From contig JAPFBE010000013.1 in the NCBI GenBank assembly GCA_034336665.1, positions 19,819,056 to 19,883,055 on the forward strand: a stretch of 64,000 bases of DNA, in the 5' to 3' direction. Made by a program: the position numbers and the translations under genes. A model generated the notes under the pieces. The model had not been told where the DNA came from. It saw only the letters and a list, made by a program, of their open reading frames with translations, and did not search any database. The stretch comes from Luscinia megarhynchos. Lineage: Eukaryota > Chordata > Aves > Passeriformes > Turdidae. This document shows, piece by piece, positions 40,200 through 53,780 of the stretch (position 1 is the stretch's first letter; each line of letters opens with the position of its first letter).

Positions 40200-40560
40200 T
40201 ATACCTGCAGGGCCAGTTGTTGTTACTGAAAGGGGTGGCAGCTGCCCAGGGTAAGGAGACTGCTGTGGGCAGCAGGAGAGTTGCCTGCCTGGCCTGTGCC
40301 CAAGCCCTGCCAGAGAGGTGTGAGCCCTGGGGAGCTGTGGGCTGGCCCCTCCTCGCACCACAGCCTCGGCCACCCGGCCGTGGGCAATTCAGCTGGGGCT
40401 CTGTGTCCCACAGTCTTCATCCCAGGTTCTTGTCTTTCAGCGTGGAGAGAGCAGCTTGTCCTTGGTCTCTCATCCCTTGGCACTCACAGACTCAGTGTAT
40501 ATGGACAACAAGCCTGGAGCTGGTTCTGCTTGGCTGTGCAACAAACACACTCTGAGTCTG
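40200..40560. other. GC-rich block without a recognised gene
   Basis: A local rise in GC content with a few clustered CpGs near 40350-40382 (CTCGGCCACCCGGCCGTGGG). Overlapping open frames exist in several phases on both strands, as expected of GC-rich DNA, and none resembles a known protein. A splice-donor-like CAGGGTAAGG (near 40250) and an acceptor-like TTGTCTTTCAG (near 40440) are present, which would suit a non-coding RNA exon or chance. Confidence 0.35.
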
Positions 40561-43500
40561 CTTCTCGCTGCTTTAGGCAGGGCTGATCAAAGGAGGAGAC
40601 TTCTCTAGGAAAATGCTTTTCTACAGATTAAACTGGGTGCATTGCCTGAGTCAATCTAATTTTTAGCAGGCTGCCACAAATCTATGCATGTCTTTCTCTA
40701 TTTAGAACAGGATCTTCAGCTTTCTTTTTAAGATAAAAAGCCAGAAGAAAGACAAGCTGATGGTACAAGTAATTCCTTATGTGTGTATGCTGTTTGCATA
40801 CAAATACAGTCCAGCAATATTTGCTATGTCAGCTGAAGTACAAAATTGTTTCTTGAGTTCTGAAATATCAGTAGCTCTGGAAGTGTGCTAGCCTAGTTGT
40901 GTATGCGTCTGAGATGTCAGGAAAGAAGCTAATTATGGACTTGGGTTTTGAACTGCTACCCTGTTTTGGCAAATGGCATGTGTTATTGGAAGCAGAAGAC
41001 TAAGCCATGCACTCTAATCTTGTTAGGTTAAAAAGGGCATCCATTAGCAAGTAAATCTCACCTCTTCCCAAACAACTGTTGAAATGGGAGTTGCATACCC
41101 TAGCATTTGCTGTGTATGGAAATAATAATCCAAAGCAAAATGTGTTCTTGTGCTGGCATTTTATACATACAGGAAGCAGTAAACCAAATATCCGGGAAAA
41201 GGAATTAGAATTGAAGAAGTAGAGCAGCATTTGAAACTCATGATAGATTGTTTTGATCTTCTGGTGGTCAGGAGCAAAGGCCATGTCTAAACTATCTGGT
41301 GTGTACTTGGATAGGAGCCTTTTCACTGGCATCTGTACTTCCCTTGCAGTGATAGAAATTTATTTTTTCTCTTAACCAACCCAAGATTGATGCAACAGAG
41401 CGTTTATAGACTTCAAGTGGCAGGAAACAACTATCCTTCAAGTGACATATAAAATTGAAGACTTGGTCTTACTTTTGATCATTTCAATCCACTCATTTCT
41501 TCAAAGCTTTGTGTTTGCTGTAATTTTATTTCTTGTCTCTTGCTGTGGTGAGGTCTGATTTGTCTGGTATTTCTTGTTTCCTGTCTTCACTCTATGTTTT
41601 GGATGTGAGTTAAATTTGAATCCCTTTTACTTCAAGCTTCTCTTTCTTGTGTTCTTGTTAATTCTGTATTAAGCTGAAGCTTGTCCACTTAAAGAAGCCC
41701 TTTTTGGAATTGAATGTAATAGGAGCATTGGATGCCAGAGCCACTTTGTGTTTGTCAGTGCTTTCTAGAGGATGGCTTAAGCTGAAGCAGAGTGCTAGTT
41801 AATTCCATATATTTGTCATTGCTCTTGGTTGCATAAAGTTGCCATATGGGGATCTGAGCCTTATTATATCTCCACAATATTCAGAACTAGTTGTGAGAGA
41901 GTCCTCAGTCTGACCTATGAATTTAAAGGTTGCCTTGAGGTGGTATTGTTGTAATATATCATACTTTCTGGTCAAAAGCACTAGGAAGGAATGAGTTTTT
42001 GATGTTGTCCCACTGAAATGTAGCACGAAAATTTCTGACTCAAATTTTTTTCTGTGGAAAAAATGGTATTTGTGACAGTTCTTACAGAATGACTGCTTTT
42101 CTTGTATTGGTTTGCTTTTAATACAAATTATACACATGGTGCTGCTACTGTCTCTGGTTGAATTCATAAGAATAGTCTTTAAAAAACACAGAATATTGAG
42201 CCAAAAGTCCAGTCTTAGAGAGCCTAGAAATTCAATTTGAAGTTGATTTTAGGGTGGTGTGGTTTTTTGTTTGTTTATTGCTTAAATTTTTTCCCCCTAT
42301 CTCTCATGGCTGTAACAAAGGGATTTGGGGCAGTAGATTCCCAACCTTGCTAATTTGTTTCTGCCTCTCTGTGCTCTAGCAGAAAACCTCTGAGAAATCA
42401 TACTGCAGTGATTTGAAATGTCAGGACACTGCATTTCATGGTGTGCAACAGTACTGGCAGATCTTTGGCTTCAGTGTGTGGCAGTGTCTTGGCTTCACTG
42501 GCAGTGCCTTGGCTGCTGCAGCTTAGCGTATGAGCCTGGCCTATTCATTTGTGTTGTAATGAAAACAGGCCTGCACTGCTTTGCTGGCTGACAACTGGAG
42601 TGTCAACCAGACAGAGGCACCATTCTAAACTGGTACAAAATCAGTGGGGTTACAGCAAAAATGGAACAGGACAACTCTGTTGCTCCTATCTCAGACCTGG
42701 TAGGCTTGAGCAGGCTGAAGGTGTAAACACTGTCAGGTGTTGGGCATAGTTGGCTTGAATATTTGGGCAGTTTCATGTCAAAGTAGAAAAATTTTTACTC
42801 AAGTGTTTGTGTTTCAAAACCTTCACTTTTAATCTGAGTAGGGGCTAGAGACTGAAGACAGAATCTTGGAAAATTTTCATTGGAAAATTTAAAAAAAAGC
42901 AAAAAAGCTCTAAAAGCCAATAAACACAGGATTCCCTGCCCCCCAAATTTTACTCATGCATTTTGCTGGTCCTGTTATAAAGCAAAATACAGTTTGAGCA
43001 ATGTCAGCTTTAGTTGTATCATTGTCCATATATCCCATTTTTCTACAATATTTAAGCTAATATTGCTTTAAAACTAAACTTAGTTCACTCCGTACTCTTC
43101 CTTTGGTCCAAATCCTTTCTGGCTTTGGGGAACCAAGGCTTGATTTGTTACTTACACTGCAGTATTAAAGTATTCTGTCCCTCCCCACCAAATCAAGTTT
43201 TACATTTTTTTTCTGATAAGATTGTAATTTTGTAGTCTTCAGTCATGTTCATATTCCTCTGGAAATCAGAGGAGCCTTTCTGGTGATTGAGGTCCAGAGC
43301 CCTTGAAGTTGTTTCTGTGATCTCTGTATTTCTGGAGCCTCAAACATGGCCAGATATCCTTCAATATATCCTATATATGCCAAACTTTCGTCACCCTCAA
43401 AAAAGATATAGAGCTGGAGAAAAGAGTGCTCTAATAGATTTGTTCTGGGAATCCTGAGGTAGCACTGCTTTTGTAGCCTCAGCTTGCATAAACCTAGAAC

Positions 43501-46500
43501 TACCAGGACCCACTGTGTGGCATTGGCAAACATGAAGGAGAGCAAACATATTTAAATTTACAATTGACTGGTTGTATCCTCAGCCCTAGACTTGTTCTTT
43601 ACGAAGTCAAACATGAAGAACAGAACAAAGAGCTATTGGTAGTCCAGGCTCTGCTGGTTTCTCATGCTGCTGCATTTTTTTTTCTTTCCTTTGTTTTTTT
43701 TCTCCATTGACAATTGCATAACAGATCCTTTAAGCTTCTCTGACCATCTCAGAATGGTTTCTTTAGAGATGTTTAATTAATGCAATGACTGCATTTTGCA
43801 CACAGAGAATGTTTTACTGGGTTTAATATTTATTTTAATATTTTAACTATTTTACTGATTTTCTGTTCTTCCTTCCCTCTGTAGGATTTCTCAAAGAAAG
43901 TAGCAAGCATAAAACTTACTTGGTGAAACTGAATCCAATGTCTGCTTCAGGGATGTGCTCACTTGCTGAGTCTTGTATTTGGCTCTGCTGAGATAGATGG
44001 GTTCACATTTCATGTAGCTGGCACATGCTACAACTGCTCTTCCTAAAACCCTTCCAAACCATCCTTCCTCTGGGTACTGTGTTTGTCTGTAGCTTTATTA
44101 ACAAATAACCTTGGTACAGCACATGGTCTGCTGCAGGGTTCACTGCTTTCCTACAGACAAAGCAATTTACACATGGCTGAAGTCTGAGATAGGTGCTCAA
44201 TATCAGCAGTGACCAGCTTTTAGCCATTCTCTTTCAAGGGCTGGGTTTTCCTTTGGCTCATGCCTACAGTCTTGGCAGTGTGGATGTTTGTGCCCTTCCC
44301 AGCTCACCTGGGGTCATCCATACTCTCTGACAGGGAGTTATCTGAGGGAACCTCTGTCTCTGCTTTTCCTTAGATGAGAGTTTTAACAGGCATGTCCTAA
44401 TCTCTTAGAGGCAAGGGGAAGGCCATGTTGGGGGCTGGATACAAAGAGGACATTTGTGCTCAATCCAGCTACGAGGTGGTTTGGGGAGCTAAGCACCCAT
44501 TTCTGCCCTGTGCTTTGAGCAGAGCATGTGAGAAGGCTTGTGCTCACACTATATTTATTTCTCTTCCTCCTTCCTCCTGGTTTATCTGTTCTTTAACACA
44601 ACATTGCCTCACACAGAAAGCCAGAGCGACCTGTGAAGCACAGGGACTCTGGTGAGGGCTGAGCAGCAAACACTAAGCAAAGATCTCAGGATTTGGCTGA
44701 AAGATTTGTTTATATGTTTGCTTTTGCCTTGGGAAAAGCACATTGTGAAAAGAAATGGATCTAAAAATAAGATGGGAGTTTATATGAAATAGGAATAACT
44801 AAAAAGGGGTGACAGAAAAAGCAGCAGAAATATATAGGACAGCAGCACTAGCTAGAAACAGAAGGTGAGGTAGGAAAGCTAAGGTGAAAGCAACCAAATC
44901 CCCTCTTCCTACATCCTCTTACACGTAGTTGTATAGGAGGCTCACCTTGTGTTCACACAAAACACAGCCTGTTCCTGTGGGGTTTTGTGTAGGTGTGAAG
45001 ATCCACCCTCAGAGCTGATTGCCACTTAGCTAGCTCTGCTTGAGGACAGGGAGAGTTGCCAGGAGAGAACTAGGGACAGATAAAAAAACTAATACTTGGA
45101 TGCAGACATACTTGCATCATCCCAGCACCAGCAGAAGACAAACTCAGCTCCTGTAGGAGAAAATGAGATTGCTCCTTAGGCGATTGAAGAGATGCTGGTC
45201 TCTGGTATAAGCCAAAGGTTTGGCAAAGGAAAAGTACCAGTTCAGCTCTGTGGCCTTGTGTTGGGGTTTTTGACACCATTAAAATATCTAAATCCCATTT
45301 TAATAGTGGAAAAATATCTGACTTTAAAAATAAGATCCTAAAAGATTTCAATAAATATCTGCTGCATCTGGGAGAGTAGGAGGGGCTAACCTTCAGGTTT
45401 CAAGAGTCTAGAATGAGGAATCTGCTGAGAGGGCTTTCAAGTAAGTCACAGAAGAGCAGGCTATCCTGTGAACCTGAGATAGCCTGTCAGGGGAAAAGTT
45501 CCTGACCTACTCACTGGAAAAACTCAGAATAAAAAGGCTGAAAAATTGCTGTGCAGTTGAGGAGCCCGTTCAACTCCTTTGTGGAAAGTTATACTGGAAT
45601 GTCAGAAACGTGGGGGTCTTCTCCAGCTAAATCTATATTTAATGAGAGACCTATTGTACAGGTGCATGCTGTGGGCTGGTTTAGAGTTACCAGGAGGCTG
45701 CTGTTCTTTCTGGCATTGTACAGTGGTAAGAATCTCACTCCCTATACGTGAATGCGTGTAAAATGTGTCTGTAGCTATTTATATAAAATGAGGGAGAGGA
45801 TGAAACTGTGCTGGTTATTTCTGAAAACTCCTCTAAACCAAATCATCTGTGTTTGTCTAGATAGTGTATACATGTCTAATACACAATTTATTTCAAAAAT
45901 AATTTTATTTCTTCAGACATAGCTGTCATTTTGAAAACACTGCCCTTCCCTGAGGATGGAGCTGATGTCTTTTTTTTGAGCCACCATTTATCAATGTTTT
46001 GGTTGTAATTTGGTTATATCTTCTGAGACAGGATGTTGAGTTACTGAAAGGATAAAAAAGGAAAGGTACTTCAGTGGTGCAAGGAATTTTGTTATGTGCT
46101 TGGTAATATTTCTTTGAATTTTTTCAGAAGTAACATAGTAGAACTTGCTGTTAAGTAACCCAACAGCTTCTGAAAGCTTTCTTTAAGTCATGGATTTCCA
46201 TTTGGCTTGCCACCTTAGAAATAGAAAGTGGTTACCACCCTTGCCAGAGGTAATCTGAATGTTTAGTCACTGCAACAATGGTCTAATGAAAAAAAGTCAA
46301 TTTATCATATATGTGGCTATTTTTTTTCCTTTTGAATTTTAAAGCTAAAAAAATCATTCACATAGATTAAAAACTCTAAGGGAACAACTTGAGAAAAAAA
46401 CTCCCTTACTCCAATTTTTGGTGTTGCCTTCCACATCAGCTCGTGTTCAAACTGAGTATTAGACACCACTAAATCAAGACAGCTTCATGGCTAATTCATA

Positions 46501-49500
46501 TGGAACCCTAGTTCTGCATACAGCATTCCCTGTATTTTTGGGAGTCCAGTGAACCAAAGAACAGAACAATAGAGAATCAACTCCACTGTCAGTCTCACGT
46601 AGTGAAACTAACTTTGTCTTTCTTCCTAAAGTTATACATGTTTGTTCATCACATTTTTTTTCAATTTATGAAATGAATCTATGCTATAATGTGGATGTAC
46701 ATACAAAATTGTTGGAAAAAATAGGTGAATCTGGTCTATGGATGGACTGCAGTATGTTCTTGCATTACAGATTAGACTTTCCTCATCAGATCTTATCTGG
46801 AAATGAATGAGATTCAATGTGCCTTTAAAGAATCCACTAACAGTAGATAAAAAAGTGACAATTTACAATAATTGAAATTCATATGCAGTACTTAGGAGGT
46901 TTTTAATTAGCTCTATTGTTATATAAAGCAAGAATAAGGACCATAATAAAGACAAGAGCATGGCAGATTGCAGCATTTTCCAAGACTCAGGAATGCCTTG
47001 GCATGAAGATTTTTGCTCTGTTCTTAGGTCCAACACTTACTAGTAGTTTAACAACAGATGTGGCACTGAATTTGTGTGTCAGTTTACTCATTACGTGATA
47101 CGTAAGATTTATCAATATCTCGTTTCTGGGGCTATCGTAAAGTCTTAAAAATGTTTGTTATGCAGCCAGACATTCCCAGGTAGGAAAGTCAATCTGATTA
47201 TTAGGTTTTGACAAATAAAGGTACTGAAACTCAAGGTTATTGACCATTGGAAATGAAAAAAAATTCTGTAAAAAGGTGTTTTCACTTGGAAACAGAAAAA
47301 AAAATTAAAACTTTCTATACAACTGATTTTTTTCCATTTTGAGGAGGGGAAAAGTTCAGATTTTTCTTTATTTAAAACACATACTGGTTTCTCTGGGAAT
47401 TTTTTTTCTAGAGATTTTCCAGGCTACGTTCAAGAGCTTAGGAATAGTTGTTTCCCCTTGGTACAGAGTAGATTTGGTAAACCATGACCCTACCACCTTG
47501 AGCAAGGGTTCTTTGGGCTTTTCAGCTCCTACAAAAATTGTATTCATACAATTGCTTTGGAGCTGTGCAATATTTGCTTCCCTTTGGATCAGGAACCCCA
47601 AAGCCTTCCCAATCTGAAATGACAGAACACATGGTCTATGCTGGGGCCAGCCACACAGCTCTTGCATGGGCTGCAGATCCAGATAGATGGGTGCCTGGAG
47701 GAGTCATCGTTTTCCCTGCTCATGGCAGGGGCAGCAGAAGCCCTGAGAAACCAGATTAAAATCAGTTGGCAGCACTTCTCCTCTCCTTGATACAGCATAT
47801 CCCTCTGACATCCTAATGCTCTGTGGCGTCCTGCTGATATTCTCAGCTTGCAGGAGTTTTGTGGGAGCCTGTTGGAGTTCTCATGAAGTCTCCTGAGGAC
47901 TTGTTTGGCCAGGAGGAATGAACTGGGCCCAGAATCAGGACAAGCTCTTGGGTACTGTGATGCTTCTATATTGAATTTTTGTCTGCAGGGGATCACAGTT
48001 CTCTTTGTTAGGAGAGATGCTAAAGCTGTAATTACAGTTTTGGGATGGTGCAGCTTTGAGTCATTGTGCAAATCTGTGTTAGACCATCTTCAGGACAGCT
48101 TTGCCAGCACTGCCCAGCTGAGCAGCTGGCCCTTGGCATTTGTGTCTCCATGCTGAATTATTGAAGTGTTGCTAGAGAACAGAGCTCCTGAATTTCTCAG
48201 TGCTCACTGATTCTCTGTGCATTTGTATTGAAGGAGGAAGCCAGTCCATTTACTTCATAAGCCTTATAAATGCTTCCCTTGCTTGGAGATGCTTTGGGTG
48301 AAAGATCCCCAGGTGACATAAATGACAGTCCTAGAGGTCTCTTGTACCTCTGGAACTCACAGCAGCTCACAGCAAACCCATTTGGTTCTAACATTATTCT
48401 TTGATTTACTGCACTCTGCTAAGCAATTGGTAATACACTGAAATGAGGAAAAGCAATGGCTGTCTTGAATTGAAAATGAGAGAATAACAAGTTATCTTAG
48501 CATTGATTCCATAAATAAACATGGAGGAGAGGTTTATATACCTCTAGCAAACAGTTGAAATGCATATTTCAAGTATGACCTGTCTTTGTGCTCAGTAGAA
48601 AGCATCTTTTGGTTCAGAAGGGAATGGAAATTGTTCCCAACCTCCTGATCTGAGCTGGGCAAGTACATGACACAAAGCAAGCGCAGACTGAATTTCCCAC
48701 CTTGCACATGGCATTCAACCTTCTCTACTGTGAAAGGGTTAAGGATTGTGAAGATTGCTTTAGAAATGCTATTGGCATCTTTAGTGTTCCAGCCTTTGGC
48801 TACTTTTCCTGTTATTCACCTGGTGACCACAGAGACCATTCCTGTGTGAAAAGTACTTTGGTTTTATTACCAAATATTGAGATGTATTACCAAGTATTGA
48901 GATGATCTAGACTGAGTGACCTAGAATCTGATGTCCTCTCCCTTCAGATTGGTTCTATCCTGAACCCCTTCAAAACTAGGTTTTTCTCTCAGTTCTTATG
49001 GTTTAGATTTACTAGATTTACTTCATTTCTAATGGGTACCGGCAGAGAAAACAAGAAGGGAAGTTAATTGAGGTCCTTGTTACCTGAAGTGTGGCTTAGG
49101 AAAGCATCCAGAAGGGTTTATGAAGCACAACAAAAAGTGTTTGGCATTTCAGTTCACCCAGAGTGTGATTGTGTAGGGAGGTTGTTTTTGAGCCTTAAGT
49201 TGGGTCTAGATCTTCCAGTTGAAAAGTATTGGCCTGGATAGATGAGTGGCCACCAGTGGGTAGCCCAAAGCACTCCTTCCATGTTGAACATGTGGACAGA
49301 TGTTTTCACAGCTCCCTGTTGCTAGTCCTCTACAGATGGTATGGGAGTAGTACAGGCTTCTTGTTTTTTAGCCATATATCAGTTCCTTGGCCATTAGCAG
49401 CACTCTTCCTGATTTCAGATATAGATTATACAGTGTCAATTGTTATGAAGGATCCTTTTGAATTACTCACAGAAGTCCAAGATGTTTTAAAGTCAAAATC

Positions 49501-52500
49501 ATTCTTGATCAGCTTGTAGCATGCTCGGGTACATTCTGTGTTTTCCCTCATCATGTTACATGTGGGATCCACTTCTGTTTCAGTGGAAAACTCCCCTGCT
49601 GAATAATTAACAAAAAGCAAAATTGTGCTTTTGATGACACAAGGACCATTTGTATTGTGTAGTTAAGGAGAATTTTGCTTACATTCATCTCAGCAAGTAA
49701 AGTTAGTAAATAATTCTTTCTGGTGTGATAATGGCTTTGTAGAGACCCTGATGAAAGAACTGTGCAACTCTGCATCCCAGAGAAACACAGGAGACCCAAA
49801 CAGTCACTGTGCCTTCCCTTGCAAGGCTAAGCTTCACTAGCTATTTCAAGTGATGAAGGATGCCTGCAGCCATCTCTTTGAGTGTTCAGACTTCCCTTTT
49901 GAAACCTTTTAATTTGAAATTAGTAAGACAAATGTTTTAAAAAATTTTTAAAAAGTGATTTAACAGATAATTTTGTAACCTGTGAGTTTAAACTGCAGGT
50001 ACATGTCCATTAGCTAAATTGAAAGTTAATAGAGCATTTGTCTTGCACCAAAGAATCTGGCCTACAGTAAGGAGAGACATTCCTTTGCCTGTCTGGAAGA
50101 GGTTTATAACAGGATAACAGTTAGCTCTGTAACTCTAGCTGATTTGATGCAAGGGCCAGGAAAGAGAGTTGGAGCAACTCACACAAAAATGCAATTTCAT
50201 ACAGTATTATTTCATTCTGGGCAGTTTTTGCCTTCTTGTCTTACCTAGCTGTATGTGGAGGATCACTGACTCCACTCTGACTGTACTAACTTGTATTTGG
50301 AAGAAGGGTGTTATGAATCTTGTGCAGTACTGATTGCCCAACCCCCCAGGACCAGAAAGGCAGTAATTCATAAAGTGCTGAATGAATCCATGAGAGACTT
50401 GGCAGAGAAAAGGAGCTAAAGGTTAGTTGATCTGAACAATCTCAAATTAACACACACCACCTGCCTGCGCCCCCCTCCCCATATCAGATTTGAATTGGCT
50501 CCTCTGAAGCCTAGAAGTACTTTCCAGTAACCTACTTTATCAAGAAAAAAATAATTCCTACAGGAATAAACAGCTAAAGCAACCATGATTTCTGTCAGCC
50601 AAAACTACTAGGCTAAATTCTGCATGTCCTCCATCTGTATTGTGTTAAATTACTGCTGGCATCAAAAGGAATAATTTTGCATGAGTCAAAGGATGGTGAT
50701 GGCATGGTGCTGCTGGACTGAGTGTGTCTGGATGTGTTTACTACTTGACTGTGAGAGGACCAGCACTACTTGTCTGTCACATCAGTGAGAAAGGAGCCAT
50801 GACTTGTGTTTGCCAAATGAAAAAGTCACACAAAAGAGTAGCCAGAAGGACCCAAAATCACAGCTGAAGTGTTAGACAAGAATGAGAGAAATAAACAGGA
50901 CTGCATGTTTTGTCTGTATGGCCTACATTTTAGAAAGGTCTGGCAGCATTTTTAGCAATGTTAGGAGACTTGGAAGATGTGAGTTTTTGTCTGGAAAGCT
51001 CTCACCAGCTTCCCTCCTGCTTCAGTGCTGCCTGTGAGGATGGCTCTGTGAGGAAGAAGAGCTAGATGGCAGCAGGTTGATGGGGATAACCTGGCAGAAG
51101 GGGAGCCTTCATGGAGCCCTTAGAAGTAGCATTGCTTATTCCAGCTGAAGAACAGGATAGAGTTTCTTTGGTTTATTTTGGAGCATTGAGGGTAGGTAGC
51201 TACTGTCCATGGCAAATTTAATCTAAAATAATGGAAGAGAGAGGGGAGAAACTCTAGCATAAGGCTGCAAATGTTTAGTAAACAGAAGTAATGCTCTACT
51301 CCAAATGTCTGATAGTGGGCTTAGACTACTGTAGGACAGACTGTCCATCCCTCTTTTGATGCTGTTCTATATATAAAGAGAGTTTAGATTCCCCATAGGA
51401 TTTCAGTAAATTTAAAAGTTGTAAGGAAAAAGGTGTAGCTTAGTTGATTTATAAAATATATGCTTTTAATTGACTCTTAGAACTGCAAACTTCCTAGGTT
51501 TTAGGGTGTCCTTATTTTGTTTACTGAGTTTTCTAAGCTAATTATGTTACAGCCAGTTCCCAGCAGCCATATACATACCCTGTGCAGCTTTTAAACATAT
51601 TCTGAAAGGTAATACAGCTGGCTTGGTGGCAGGTGGTCATAAATAATCTTTTACTGTATTAAGTTAGGTTTTAAACATGCAGCTAAATTATCTTTGTTTC
51701 CTTTCCCTGCTCTTCTGTGAAGATGGTGTCTGTGGGTTTTTTCTGAGGGCAGTGCTTGGTGACCATCATGATGTTGTGAACACTGAAGCAAGCAAGATAA
51801 TTTCCACAATTGTTATCTGAGTAAAAATGAGGTTTTGTTGGACCTTCCCCCAACCACCTTTTGTTCATTGTGGCTTCCCTATTCTGTATTTTCCCCTCCA
51901 TTAGCCCCATTTCACCAGCCCACAACTTTGTCATAGGTGTAAATGTCAAGAGGCTTTAAAAATGAATCAGAACACAATTTCTGTAATCCTGGGGTATCTG
52001 ATTTTGCCCTCTAAAATGCTCTCTGTAATTACTTGGTATGGGCTAACTTAGACTAATTACTAACAAATAAGTGTAAAGTGAATTACTGGAATTTATTCTG
52101 TTCCTCAGCCAGATTTCAGACTTCTCACATATTTTTCCTTGGTTGTAACAGCTAATATGTTTAGTACCTCATCCCACACCGTATTATCATCAACACCAGG
52201 ATTTATGGGGGTTTCCAAGAGTACTCATTTCTCATTTAGTCTCAAATTAGATCAAAATGCAAACTTTATAAAAACAAATTTTTAGTTTTCCAGGAAATTA
52301 GTCTTTGTCATTTATTTAATTTTCAAACCTTTAAGGATATTTTATATTAAAAGTTATATTATCTATAAATGTCATATTAAATTATAAAAACACAATAAAA
52401 TTTGAAGGTAAATATTTTTTAAAAATTTAGATATGAACTGTAAATACAAATGTAGACAGATGAAGCCTTTGTAGCTGGGCCAGAGGGTGGGAGTGGGGTG

Positions 52501-53589
52501 TGCTAATGGAGCCTTATGGAGACATCTGGAAGATAATGTGGTCTTGGGACAAGTATCAGGAGTGGGCATGGTCTCTGGAAAAAAATGTAGTCTTTGATGC
52601 AATTGTCTAGCCCTTTGTGTATGTTGGGAATGACACATACTGCTCTGCTGGAAGGTCTTTTTTTTTTGATTCTCATCTGATATTTCCATGGTAACTTGCT
52701 CCCACTGGAGACATGATTCTTGTGGTGTGCTGGGTAAGGAAGCTGAAGAAGAGAAGGGAGGCCAGGCTGCCATTGCACTTCTGATTCCTAATCCGAGATT
52801 TGCTATAAATGCTTTAATGGGACCTTTTAAATACCTTTGTCATCACACATTCCATATGAAATCAGACAGCAATATTAACTGCTCATACACTGAGTATAGC
52901 TATAATTATCTGTACTATGAGTATGTATAATTATGGTCATGTGCAGTATTTGAACAGTTGATGTTGCTGTGTGCAACTATGAACTACTCTGTGAGGTCTT
53001 ATATACAGAAAATAACTGGAGAAGTGTTGGTGAAAGGGTAAGTAAGCTAAAGGATAAAAGTACCTGGCAAAAAGCATTATTTGTGCTTAGGAAACAAGTA
53101 CATTTGTGGAGAACAACTAAGTATTGCTGGTAGGAACGTCTGGAAATGTTCTCCCAAGGACAGACCAATGTTTACATAGAATGAAATCTGTGGTCTTTTT
53201 TCTCCAAGTGTATAAACTGCAGTGATTTTATTTTTGGTGCCAACTTCCAGCATTGCACAGCACCTATAACTTGTGTATGCACAGCAGCTCAGCTCCAAAA
53301 AGTAAGGTTGGTTTGTCTTAAGCCATCCCCTCCTCTTCCTGAGTGCAGTTCTGAAAAGAATGAAGTGTAGCTATCAGAGACCAACAGCTTTGTTCTGAGT
53401 GAAGTAATGGTGATCCCAATCACTACTTCTCTCTTCCCCATGCAGGTGTGTTCTGCAGAGGGAGTGCACTATGGCAGGGGTAAAAGTCTGGGCAGCTCTT
53501 ACCAAGAAACTCAGAGTATCTGTGAGCATGTTCTCAGCTCACTCTGCAGGAATTTGCCTTCTAAGAGAAACTGGAAAATGACACGAGTA
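40561..53589. other. Intergenic or intronic DNA, no gene seen
   Basis: Thirteen kilobases of unique AT-rich sequence with the 20-bp tandem duplication at 48866. The longest frame in the window, 160 codons on the minus strand at 47589-48071, has no recognisable domain and is probably chance. Confidence 0.55.
48866..48905. repeat. Tandem duplication, 20-bp unit x 2
   Basis: ATTACCAAATATTGAGATGT is followed directly by a copy differing at two positions. It is a simple replication-slippage type duplication. Confidence 0.85.
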
Positions 53590-53780
53590 CCAAGGTCCAC
53601 ATCTGTAATTTCTCTACTTTTTTCCTCCCGTCATTCACTTTTCTGATTTTTTGCCTTTTTGCTCTCTGTCTCCCACACTCCTTTTGCACTGCTGTTCTAC
53701 CCTCTTGTTCCCTTTTCATTTCTTGTTTTCATGACAGGACAAATCTATCTCCCTCTTTTTACTCCTTGCAATTATTTTCC
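53590..53780 (+). repeat. Pyrimidine-rich tract
   Basis: Roughly 190 bases strongly biased to C and T on the plus strand (runs such as TTTTTTCCTCCC, CTCTCTGTCTCCC and TCTCCCTCTTTTT), with only scattered purines. No regular repeat unit is visible. Such tracts can form triplex or non-B DNA, but that is inference. Confidence 0.6.

Noticed and set aside
47589..48071. 160-codon open frame on the minus strand, the longest in the window
   Set aside because: No recognisable domain, irregular composition, overlapping open frames on the other strand and no splice or promoter context that stands out. A frame this long is expected now and then in 64 kb.
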